21,716 nt of DNA from contig JASBZH010000020.1 in assembly GCA_029983555.1 (NCBI GenBank), forward strand, positions 1 through 21,716. Direction: 5' to 3'. Shown one piece after another: positions 13,924-20,956 of the stretch. The notes under the pieces were generated by a model. It did no database searches, had not been told where the DNA came from, and was given only the letters and a program-made list of their open reading frames with translations. How positions within the stretch are numbered: the stretch's first letter is position 1; every line of letters begins with the position of its first letter. The translations under genes and the position numbers were made by a program. The DNA is from Peptoniphilus sp. Its GTDB lineage: Bacteria; Bacillota; Clostridia; Tissierellales; Peptoniphilaceae.

Positions 13924-15879
13924 ATGGATAAAAAATTTTATATAACTACACCAATTTATTATCCAAGCGATAATTTACACATTGGCCATACTTATTGTAC
14001 TGTTGCTGCCGATTGTGTAAAAAGATTTAAAAAAATGCAGGGCTATGATGTGTTTTTTACTACAGGAACTGACGAACACGGACAAAAAATTCAAGAAAAG
14101 GCAAAAGACAGTGGAATGGAACCCAAGGCCTATGTCGATAAAATTGTCTCAAATATTAAAAAACTTTGGAATACTCTAGACATAGATTATGATTCTTTCA
14201 TTAGATCAACTGATGAAGTTCACGAAAAGAATGTGCAAAATATTTTTCAAAAGTTATACGACAAGGGAGATATTTACAAGGGTGAATATGAAGGATATTA
14301 CTGTACTCCTTGTGAATCTTTTTGGACAGAAGCTCAACTCGGAGAGGGACACACTTGTCCAGACTGTGGACGAGAAACTCATTTAACTCACGAAGAGTCT
14401 TATTTCTTTAGACTTTCAAAATATAAGGACAAATTGTTAGAATTATACGAAAACAATCCTGAATTTATCGAACCTGCATTTAGAAAAAATGAAATGATTA
14501 AGAGCTTTTTTGAGACAGGAGAGGGTCTTGAAGATTTATCTGTTTCTAGATCTACATTTGATTGGGGAGTTAAAGTTCCTTTCGATGAAAAACACGTAGT
14601 ATATGTTTGGATAGATGCTCTTAGCTGCTATTTAACTGCACTTGGACTTGGCACAGATGATGACAAAATGGATGAGTTTTGGCCTGCTGATGTTCACTTT
14701 GTAGGAAAAGAAATTATGAGATTTCACGTAATTATTTGGCCTGCACTACTCATGGCACTTGATTTGCCACTTCCTAAAAAGGTGTTTGGTCACGGTTGGA
14801 TTTTATTTGACAACGACAAGATGAGTAAGTCTAAGGGAAATGTAATTTACCCTGAACCAATTATAAAACTTTATGGAGTCGACGCTTTAAAATATTTCTT
14901 GCTTCGCGAGTTCTCATTTGGATCTGATGGTTCATTTAATATCGAAAAATTTATGCAAAGACTAAATTCTGATTTGGCAAATGATCTTGGCAATTTGCTT
15001 TCAAGGACAGTTTCCATGGTTAAAAAATATAACGACGGAAAATTAATCGACATGGGAGTTACTGAAGATGTTGATAATGAACTTAAAGACATGGCAGTTT
15101 CAACTGTAGATGAAGTTGAAAAGGCAATGGAACACTATCACTTCTCTATAGCACTTGAAGCAATATGGAAGCTAATCAGAAGAACAAATAAATATGTTGA
15201 CGAGACTGAACCTTGGAAACTTGCAAAGGACGAAGATTCTAAAGATAGATTAAACACTGTTTTATACAATTTAGCAGAATCTCTTAGAATTGTTTCTATT
15301 TTAATTCATCCATTTATCAAGAATACTTCAGTTGAAATTAGAAAACAACTTGGTCTAGAAGATGAAGTTAATTGGGAAGATTCAAGAGTGTTTGGACTTA
15401 TTGAAGATAGAACTACAGTTTTAAAGGGAGATGTAATTTTCCCAAGACTCGATATTGAAAAAGAAATCGAAAGATTTAATGAAGAAAACGAAGCTCTTTT
15501 AAAATCAAGACTTGGCGACAATTCCAATAAAGATGAAGATTTAGATACAAAAGAAGAAGTTACTATTGATGATTTAGATAAACTTGATATTAGAGTTGCA
15601 AAAGTAGTTGAAGTTTTAGATCATCCAAATGCAGATAGACTCTATGTTTTGAAATTAAAAATTGGAAATTCTAATAGACAAATAGTTACTAACTTAAAGA
15701 GCAAGTACTCTAAAGAAGATTTAATTGGAAAGAAAATTCTCGTACTTGTAAACTTAAAACCAATTAAAATTCGCGGAGTTGAATCTGTTGGAATGCTACT
15801 TGCTGCAGAAGATGAAAGTGGAGAAATTTCAATTGCATCAACTTTAGAAGATATTAAAGAGGGCGCAAAAATTTGCTAG
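13924..15879 (+). CDS. metG: Methionyl-tRNA synthetase with C-terminal EMAP-II-like domain
   Basis: Charges tRNA-Met in the cytoplasm. From ATG 13924 (GGAGGG upstream; an in-frame TTG at 13912 overlaps that site and is rejected) the protein is 651 residues. Seen: class-I signature HIGH (19-22), zinc knuckle Cys127, Cys130, Cys145, Cys148 (CTPC...CPDC), the FHVIIWPALLMALDLPLP region, KMSKS (299-303) and the anticodon-binding helical domain (ETEPWKLAKDEDS). The last ~110 residues (TIDDLDKLDIRVAKVVEV onward, with HPNADRLYVLKLKIG) form the tRNA-binding Trbp111/EMAP-II dimerisation domain typical of Firmicutes MetRS. It heads a metG-tatD-rnmV-rsmA run; its stop overlaps the ribosome binding site of tatD. 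Confidence 0.96.
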   Translation: MDKKFYITTPIYYPSDNLHIGHTYCTVAADCVKRFKKMQGYDVFFTTGTDEHGQKIQEKAKDSGMEPKAYVDKIVSNIKKLWNTLDIDYDSFIRSTDEVHEKNVQNIFQKLYDKGDIYKGEYEGYYCTPCESFWTEAQLGEGHTCPDCGRETHLTHEESYFFRLSKYKDKLLELYENNPEFIEPAFRKNEMIKSFFETGEGLEDLSVSRSTFDWGVKVPFDEKHVVYVWIDALSCYLTALGLGTDDDKMDEFWPADVHFVGKEIMRFHVIIWPALLMALDLPLPKKVFGHGWILFDNDKMSKSKGNVIYPEPIIKLYGVDALKYFLLREFSFGSDGSFNIEKFMQRLNSDLANDLGNLLSRTVSMVKKYNDGKLIDMGVTEDVDNELKDMAVSTVDEVEKAMEHYHFSIALEAIWKLIRRTNKYVDETEPWKLAKDEDSKDRLNTVLYNLAESLRIVSILIHPFIKNTSVEIRKQLGLEDEVNWEDSRVFGLIEDRTTVLKGDVIFPRLDIEKEIERFNEENEALLKSRLGDNSNKDEDLDTKEEVTIDDLDKLDIRVAKVVEVLDHPNADRLYVLKLKIGNSNRQIVTNLKSKYSKEDLIGKKILVLVNLKPIKIRGVESVGMLLAAEDESGEISIASTLEDIKEGAKIC

Positions 15880-15889
15880 GAGGAATACT

Positions 15890-16654
15890 TTGATAGATTC
15901 ACATGCACATTTAGATGACGAAGCTTTTGATGAAGATAGAGAAGAAGTTATAAATAATTTAAAATCTGATGGAATAGATTTAATTGTAAATAATTCATCA
16001 GACTTGCCGTCTTCAAAAAATTCAGTAGAACTGGCAAGTAAATATGAAAATATTTATGCAGCAATTGGAGTTCATCCACACGAGGCAGAGACTTACAATG
16101 ATGAAGTTCGAAGTGAGCTTATAGAGCTATCTAAAAATGAAAAAGTAGTTGCCATAGGTGAAATTGGCCTTGATTATTATTATGACAATTCTCCAAGAGA
16201 AATCCAAAGAGAAGTTTTCAAAAAACAAATAGAGCTTGCAAGTAAACTTGGAAAAAATATAGTAATTCACTCAAGAGATGCCTCTCAAGAGACTTTTGAT
16301 ATATTAAAAGAGGCTCACGAAAAATATGATTTTACAGCCTTAATTCACTGCTATTCACAATCAGTTGAAATGTTAGAAGAGTATTTAAAAATGGGCGACT
16401 ATATTGCCCTTGGCGGAGCTGTGACATTTAAAAATGCAAAGACGCCTAAAGAAGTTGCTGAAGTTGTGCCACTAGACAAACTCCTTCTTGAAACTGATTG
16501 TCCGTACATGACTCCTGTTCCTCACAGAGGAAAGAGAAATGAGCCAAAATATGTAAAACTTGTCGCAGATTATATTGCAGATTTAAGAAAAATAGATGTA
16601 GAAGAATTAGTTAAGCACACTGATGAAAACACAAAGAGGTTTTTTGGAATATGA
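15890..16654 (+). CDS. tatD: TatD family metal-dependent deoxyribonuclease
   Basis: A 254-residue TIM-barrel metal-dependent hydrolase of the YabD/TatD family, implicated in DNA repair or 3'-5' exonuclease activity. The metal ligands are visible: His5 and His7 (DSHAHLDD), Glu in IGEIGLDYYYDN, His in VIHSRDA, His in LIHCYSQS and Asp in LETDCPYMTPVPHRGKRNEP. Translation most likely begins at TTG 15890: AGGAGG (15878-15883) is six bases upstream, and the product starts exactly at the conserved IDSHAHLD block. It lies between metG and rnmV, the common Firmicutes order, and overlaps rnmV by four bases (ATGA). Confidence 0.93.
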   Translation: MIDSHAHLDDEAFDEDREEVINNLKSDGIDLIVNNSSDLPSSKNSVELASKYENIYAAIGVHPHEAETYNDEVRSELIELSKNEKVVAIGEIGLDYYYDNSPREIQREVFKKQIELASKLGKNIVIHSRDASQETFDILKEAHEKYDFTALIHCYSQSVEMLEEYLKMGDYIALGGAVTFKNAKTPKEVAEVVPLDKLLLETDCPYMTPVPHRGKRNEPKYVKLVADYIADLRKIDVEELVKHTDENTKRFFGI

Positions 16655-17202
16655 AACCCACTATTAAAGAAGCAATTGTAGTAGAAGGAAGAGACGACAT
16701 CACTGCTGTTAAGGCGGCAGTCGATGCCGAAATATACTACACTCACGGCTATGGATTTGGCAAAAAGTTAATAAAAACTTTAAAAGAAGTTGAAAAGAGA
16801 AATGGACTTATTATTTTTACTGATTCAGATTATGTGGGCTCACAAATAAGAGAAAAAATTGCAAAGGAAATACCTACGGCAAAGCATGCCTACTTATCGC
16901 AAAAAGTTTCCACAAAAAATGGCGATATAGGAGTAGAAAATGCAAGTCCCGAAGAAATTTTAAAAGCTTTAAAAGCCTCTAGAGCAACTGAATTTAAAAA
17001 GTCAACTGAATATACAATGAGAGATTTAATTGAAAATAATTTAGTTAATTCAGATGATGCGTCTAAGAGGCGAGAAGAACTATCAGAAATTTTAAAAATT
17101 GGACATGGAAATGCAAAAAAAACTCTGAACAAATTAAATTCTTTTGGAATAACAAGAGAAGAGTTTGAAGATGCACTAAGGCAGGTGAACAGTAATAGAT
17201 AG
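16651..17202 (+). CDS. rnmV: Ribonuclease M5
   Basis: A 183-residue TOPRIM-domain endonuclease that matures 5S rRNA in Firmicutes. Seen: TOPRIM motifs VVEGRDDITAV with Glu12, and LIIFTDSDYVG with Asp58 and Asp60, then the RNase M5-specific GDIGVENASPEEILKAL and a helical C-terminal rRNA-binding half (ILKIGHGNAKKTLNKLNSFG). Length is normal. Its ATG overlaps the tatD stop (ATGA). Its own last codons contain the AGGTGA (17183-17188) that appears to serve rsmA, with the reading frames overlapping by eight bases. Confidence 0.93.
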   Translation: MKPTIKEAIVVEGRDDITAVKAAVDAEIYYTHGYGFGKKLIKTLKEVEKRNGLIIFTDSDYVGSQIREKIAKEIPTAKHAYLSQKVSTKNGDIGVENASPEEILKALKASRATEFKKSTEYTMRDLIENNLVNSDDASKRREELSEILKIGHGNAKKTLNKLNSFGITREEFEDALRQVNSNR

Positions 17203-18046
17203 ACTTTATAAGCCAAGTAGGCTAGTAGAAATTTTAAATAAATATGGTTTTAGATTTACAAAATCTCTGGGTCAAAACTTTTTAATTGATGGCAATATTG
17301 TTAGAAAAATTGCAGACGCAGCAGATATAAATGAAGACGATTATGTACTTGAAATTGGTCCAGGGGTTGGAACTTTGACAGAAGAACTTGCTCTTAGAGC
17401 AAAAAAAGTAGTGGCTGTAGAAATAGACGAAAAGTTAAAGAAAGTCCACGATGAAACCCTACCATACGATAATGTCGAAATAGTATTTGGCGATATTTTA
17501 GAGATAGATTTAAAAGAATTTGCACAAAAATATTTTGATGGAAATAGTTTTAAAGTTGTTGCAAACTTGCCATATTACGTTACGACTCCGATAGTCGAAA
17601 AATTAATACTTTCAGGACTAAATATAGACTCGATTACAGTAATGGTTCAAAAGGAAGTTGCAAAAAGACTTTCTGCTGGACCGAATAGCAAAGATTACAG
17701 CTCACTTTCAGTTTTTATAAATTATTATAGTGACTGTAAATATAATTTTAATGTTCCAAAGACAGTGTTTATGCCAAAGCCAAATGTCGACTCTGCAGTA
17801 ATAACATTAACTATGAAAGATACTGGAGATTTTGACACTGACTTCTTATTTAAAGTTACTAGGGCGGCCTTCACAACTAGAAGAAAAACTATTTTAAATT
17901 CACTGTCCAATTCAAAGCTAGATTTTACGAAAGATGATTATAGAAAGGCTTTAGAGCTATCGAATATAGATCCAAAGAGAAGAGCGGAGTCTCTTGAACT
18001 TAGTGAATTTAAAGTTCTAAGTATTAATTTAAAAAGTGTGGTGTAG
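17195..18046 (+). CDS. rsmA: 16S rRNA dimethyladenosine transferase, apparent ATA start
   Basis: SAM-dependent dimethylation of two adjacent adenines near the 3' end of 16S rRNA during small-subunit assembly. The conserved N-terminus is encoded upstream of any ATG/GTG/TTG: DRLYKPSRLVEILNKYGFRF, KSLGQNFLIDGN (23-34), SAM motif LEIGPGVGTLT (52-62). Later come NLPYYVTTPIVEKL, PKPNVDSAV and RRAESLELSEF. An in-frame TGA lies two codons before the candidate start; the only codon with a spaced ribosome binding site is ATA 17195 (AGGTGA six bases upstream), giving 283 residues. TTG 17375 would delete the SAM site; CTG 17255-17257 (Leu before GQNF) has no ribosome binding site. An ATG-to-ATA change or sequence error is possible. 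Confidence 0.85.
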   Translation: MDRLYKPSRLVEILNKYGFRFTKSLGQNFLIDGNIVRKIADAADINEDDYVLEIGPGVGTLTEELALRAKKVVAVEIDEKLKKVHDETLPYDNVEIVFGDILEIDLKEFAQKYFDGNSFKVVANLPYYVTTPIVEKLILSGLNIDSITVMVQKEVAKRLSAGPNSKDYSSLSVFINYYSDCKYNFNVPKTVFMPKPNVDSAVITLTMKDTGDFDTDFLFKVTRAAFTTRRKTILNSLSNSKLDFTKDDYRKALELSNIDPKRRAESLELSEFKVLSINLKSVV

Positions 18047-18048
18047 TT

Positions 18049-18399
18049 ATGAGAGAAGATTATATTGATTCGATAGATGAAGAATTGGAAGATGATATAA
18101 GAAAATTTAGAGATAATTCTGAGCTAATAGAAGTAATTTCTCAAATTTTTAAATCACTTTCTGATCCGACTAGACTTAAAATAATTTATGCATTGAGCAA
18201 GAGCAAACTCTGCGTATCGGATATATCAAAGTTACTTGAAATGAGTCAGTCATCAATTTCTCATCAGCTAGCTTTTTTAAAAGCACAAAGGTTAGTTAAA
18301 GTTACGAGAGTTGGAAGAAGAGCTTATTATTCACTTGATGATGAACACGTATTTTGTATTTTTAAAGACGGAATAGATCACGCAAAACATAAAATTTAA
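18049..18399 (+). CDS. ArsR/SmtB-family metal-sensing repressor (CzrA-like)
   Basis: A 116-residue winged-helix DNA-binding protein. Core: SLSDPTRLKIIYALSKSKLC, recognition helix MSQSSISHQLAFLKAQRLV and wing VTRVGRRAYYSL. The C-terminal alpha-5 helix carries Asp98, His100, His111 and His114 in the D-x-H...H-x2-H spacing of zinc/cobalt-sensing CzrA and SmtB, so derepression by Zn(II) or Co(II) at a dimer-interface site is predicted. An acidic N-terminal extension (about 1-25) is somewhat long. It starts two bases after the rsmA stop with a poor ribosome binding site, implying coupled translation and metal-independent transcription from the metG promoter. No metal exporter gene is adjacent; its target is unknown. 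Confidence 0.88.
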   Translation: MREDYIDSIDEELEDDIRKFRDNSELIEVISQIFKSLSDPTRLKIIYALSKSKLCVSDISKLLEMSQSSISHQLAFLKAQRLVKVTRVGRRAYYSLDDEHVFCIFKDGIDHAKHKI

Positions 18400-18455
18400 A
18401 TTAGTTGATTTGTGGGTATAAAAAAGGGTATATTATAGACATAGGAGGAATAAAC

Positions 18456-18683
18456 ATGAGCAAAGTTAAAGTTTATACAAGTAGTACTTGTCCTTATTGC
18501 ACAATGGCTAAGGATTATTTAAAAGAAAAAGATGTAGAATTTGAAGAAAAAAATGTTCAATCAGATAAAGAAGCTAGAGACGAATTAATGGCAATGGGTT
18601 ATACTGGAGTACCAGTAATTTGTATTGGCGACGAAGAGATTGTAGGTTTTGACAAAAATAGATTAGATGAACTTCTAAAATAA
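18456..18683 (+). CDS. Small glutaredoxin-like protein (CPYC)
   Basis: A 75-residue thioredoxin-fold protein. The redox motif CPYC (Cys12, Cys15) sits in VYTSSTCPYCTMAKDYL; the cis-proline region is YTGVPVICIGDEEIVGF. The size matches NrdH/YruB-type glutaredoxins, which reduce disulfides using thioredoxin reductase or other donors. The start is ATG 18456 with AGGAGG 7 bases upstream; the longer open frame beginning at 18405 runs through this ribosome binding site and is not used. A 56-base gap after the ArsR gene contains AT-rich promoter-like sequence (TATTAT at 18431) but no convincing -35. A strong terminator follows. Confidence 0.88.
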   Translation: MSKVKVYTSSTCPYCTMAKDYLKEKDVEFEEKNVQSDKEARDELMAMGYTGVPVICIGDEEIVGFDKNRLDELLK

Positions 18684-18690
18684 TGAAGTT

Positions 18691-18718
18691 GGGGTGCCTA
18701 TGTGGCACCTTTTTTTTA
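18691..18718 (+). terminator. Terminator after the glutaredoxin gene
   Basis: GGTGCC / GGCACC with a five-base loop and a run of T (18710-18717). It ends the metG-to-glutaredoxin segment and isolates the sensor/regulator genes that follow. Confidence 0.92.
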
Positions 18719-18767
18719 TAAAAAATTATTGTATGGATAATTTTAAATTGCTAAAATTAAATTAATG

Positions 18768-18796
18768 AATTTAAATATATAAGTTAATTTAAATAT
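18768..18796 (+). repeat. 11-bp direct repeat upstream of the cupin sensor gene
   Basis: AATTTAAATAT occurs twice (18768-18778 and 18786-18796), 18 bases apart start to start, 25 bases before the start codon of the sensor gene. Such spacing could suit a direct-repeat-binding AraC regulator, but the sequence is pure A/T in an AT-rich genome and chance is possible. I see no strong promoter in this 103-base gap. Confidence 0.35.
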
Positions 18797-18821
18797 CTTA
18801 GTATTTTTGTAAGAGGTTTTT

Positions 18822-20216
18822 ATGAATAGACAGAGTTTTGAATGGGGATATGTAGAGTGGGTTGCAACTTTTGAAGGACATGTAAATATTGGGATCTCTC
18901 ACATTAAAGTTGGTGGAGTACAAAAAGAGCACATTCACTATGGCAACGAGCAGTACATAAAAGTTTTAAAGGGGACTGGAAGATATAAAGTAGGTGATAG
19001 AGAAGTTCTCTTGGAGGAAGGTGATGGTGTTTTCTTTGCTGCCAATTCAAAACATGCAACTGTTAATCTTGGGGACAGTGAGCTTGTTGATATTTCTATT
19101 AGCACACCAATATCTATAAAGTATGACAAAATTAATGGAACTGGTGAGAGTTCACTAAAATCTGCAGTTAATTTTATTAAAAATGAAGTTAATTTTGATA
19201 ATTTGAGTTTTCCTGTAATTATTTTTGATAAAAAGGGAAAGGTAATTTATAAAAATACATATGAAACTGGTTTTAATGATGATGAGCTGAGGCAAAAGTA
19301 CAAGCTTATTACAAAATCAAGAGATGTAAAGATCGATGATGTAAATGGTGAAGAAATAATTTCTCTATCTGTATATCAAGACGATTTAGTGTGTACGATA
19401 ACTTCGGGATATTTTATGAGTGTGAAAAATTTTACTGAAGATCAGATATATAAGGGCACTATTGAGTCTATGATGAATATTTCAAGAGACTTGGGCAAGA
19501 TTATTGAAACTTTTTTAGATTTTAATTCGATTTCTTCAAGACTTGATAATATAAATAAAGAGATAGAATCAAAAGGAGAGGTAATAAAAGATATCGAAGA
19601 TAGACTCGATAAAAAGAGTTCTGAAGTTTTGGATTTAAAACTAAATCGAAATTTTTTATTAAATGCTTTAAATCTTTTGGCAAGCGAAGCTGTGGACAAT
19701 CAAGATTTGTATGACATGATTGTAGATTTATCATATATACTTAGATATAGAAGTTCAAATAAAAGAGATCTTGAACCAATTTATTATCAAGTTGAATTTA
19801 CTAGAATTTTGGCAAGTTTTTATACTAAAAGATATTTTAAAGACTTTGTATTTGAAGTATCAGTAGATAAAAATCTAGAAAAAATACAAATTCCGTCTAA
19901 TATAATAATGCCCCTTGTAGAAAATGCAATTTTGCATGGGATTTCAAAAAAGTTTAAGGACAAGATTATAAAAATTTTTGTAGCAAAGGATTCCAAAGAC
20001 AATTTATCAATTGAAGTTTTAAATAATGGAAACAAATTAGATATCAGTTCGATGAAGCAGTTAAATAATTATATTAAATTTGGTAGCGGCAGTTTAAATA
20101 TAATCTACAAAAGATTAAAAAAATATTATGGCGATGATTTTCAATTTTTTTATGAAAATAAAGAAAACATGACTGTTGCTAAAATCGTAATAAGAGGGGA
20201 CTATGTATTTAATTGA
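18822..20216 (+). CDS. Cytoplasmic cupin / LytS-YesM-type kinase-like protein lacking the phospho-His
   Basis: A 464-residue soluble protein with no signal peptide or membrane helix. Residues 20-95 are a cupin with intact metal ligands His37, His39, Glu43 (EHIHYGNEQ) and His78 (NSKHATVN). Residues 110-215 are a PAS- or PocR-like sensory segment (VIIFDKKGKVIYKN; VCTITSGYFMSV); this call is tentative. A coiled coil spans about 236-272. The His-kinase block reads LKLNRNFLLNALNLL, where the family has NPHFLFN, so the phospho-accepting His is Asn277. The ATPase domain keeps the N-box (MPLVENAILHG) and GSGSLNIIYKRLKKYYG, but the D-x-G motif is NNG (401-403). It overlaps the response regulator gene by 14 bases. 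Probably a ligand- or metal-responsive scaffold rather than a working kinase. Confidence 0.85.
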   Translation: MNRQSFEWGYVEWVATFEGHVNIGISHIKVGGVQKEHIHYGNEQYIKVLKGTGRYKVGDREVLLEEGDGVFFAANSKHATVNLGDSELVDISISTPISIKYDKINGTGESSLKSAVNFIKNEVNFDNLSFPVIIFDKKGKVIYKNTYETGFNDDELRQKYKLITKSRDVKIDDVNGEEIISLSVYQDDLVCTITSGYFMSVKNFTEDQIYKGTIESMMNISRDLGKIIETFLDFNSISSRLDNINKEIESKGEVIKDIEDRLDKKSSEVLDLKLNRNFLLNALNLLASEAVDNQDLYDMIVDLSYILRYRSSNKRDLEPIYYQVEFTRILASFYTKRYFKDFVFEVSVDKNLEKIQIPSNIIMPLVENAILHGISKKFKDKIIKIFVAKDSKDNLSIEVLNNGNKLDISSMKQLNNYIKFGSGSLNIIYKRLKKYYGDDFQFFYENKENMTVAKIVIRGDYVFN

Positions 20217-20883
20217 CGACGATTTATTGACCAAAAAAATACTCGAAAATTTTATAAAAATGTATCCATTTGAAATGAATTTAAAAGTTATAGATGAAAG
20301 TTTTGAAACTAATCTTAAATCTTTGATTTTAGGTGAAGTCATATTTCTATCACTGGATAACAAAAAAGTTGATGCATTTGATTTTATGGAAAAAAATCCA
20401 GAAAATAAGTATATTCTGCTCACTCAATATGACGATTTTTATTTAGCTAAGAAGGCCTTAAGATTTAATGCAATTGATATTCTTTTAAAGCCAATCAGGT
20501 TGAAGGAGCTATTCGAAGTACTGGATTTCGTTTTTAATATAGAAAAGACTGGAGATAAAATTATTGACTCAATTTTATTCGATATAAATAATATGTATAT
20601 GTACAATTTGACTATAAAAGATTTTGCCAAAGAGTCTTACATGAAACCTTCTAACTTATCTAGACTTTTTAAGAAAAAAGTCAAAATTAATTTTAACGAT
20701 TATTTATGGGACGTGAGATTTAAAAATTTTTTAAATTATATTCAAAATTCAGACGAAAATATAAAGGAGATAATTAATAAAGTTTATTATTCTGACGAGA
20801 GTAATTTTTATAAAAAGTTCTATCAAAAATTTAATATGACTCCTCATGAATATAAAAATAAAGTTAAAATTGATATTTTTTGA
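20203..20883 (+). CDS. AraC-type response regulator with a degenerate receiver domain
   Basis: A 226-residue REC-AraC protein (YesN-like, short). Receiver: acidic pocket MYLIDDDLLT (Asp5-7), Thr74 in ILLTQYDDFYLAKKAL and Lys96 in IDILLKPIRLKELFEV are kept, but the phospho-acceptor position reads FLSLDNKKVDAF, with Ser50 in place of Asp and no M-P motif. Two AraC helix-turn-helix units follow: LTIKDFAKESYMKPSNLSRL and NIKEIINKVYYSDESNFYKK, with FNMTPHEYKNK closing the domain. The ATG lies inside the sensor gene (GAGGGG upstream), so the two are translationally coupled. Likely controls nearby genes, possibly the SHMT-like gene downstream, independently of phosphorylation (inference). Confidence 0.85.
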   Translation: MYLIDDDLLTKKILENFIKMYPFEMNLKVIDESFETNLKSLILGEVIFLSLDNKKVDAFDFMEKNPENKYILLTQYDDFYLAKKALRFNAIDILLKPIRLKELFEVLDFVFNIEKTGDKIIDSILFDINNMYMYNLTIKDFAKESYMKPSNLSRLFKKKVKINFNDYLWDVRFKNFLNYIQNSDENIKEIINKVYYSDESNFYKKFYQKFNMTPHEYKNKVKIDIF

Positions 20884-20900
20884 TATATTTATGATATGTA

Positions 20901-20929
20901 TTAACAATATTATATAAATAAATTATATT
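20901..20929 (+). promoter_or_regulatory. Promoter of the SHMT-like gene
   Basis: TTAACA (20901-20906) and TATATT (20924-20929), 17-base spacer, each one mismatch from consensus. A start near 20936 gives a short leader with GAGGAG (20941-20946) before ATG 20957. There is no terminator between the AraC gene and this promoter. Confidence 0.6.
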
Positions 20930-20956
20930 AATATATTAGTGAGGAGTTGATTTAAT

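Noticed and set aside
18822..20883. Sensor/regulator pair as decaying pseudogenes
   Set aside because: Both frames are full length, overlapping and keep the cupin ligands, N-box, receiver Lys and both helix-turn-helix units; only the phospho-transfer residues are replaced.
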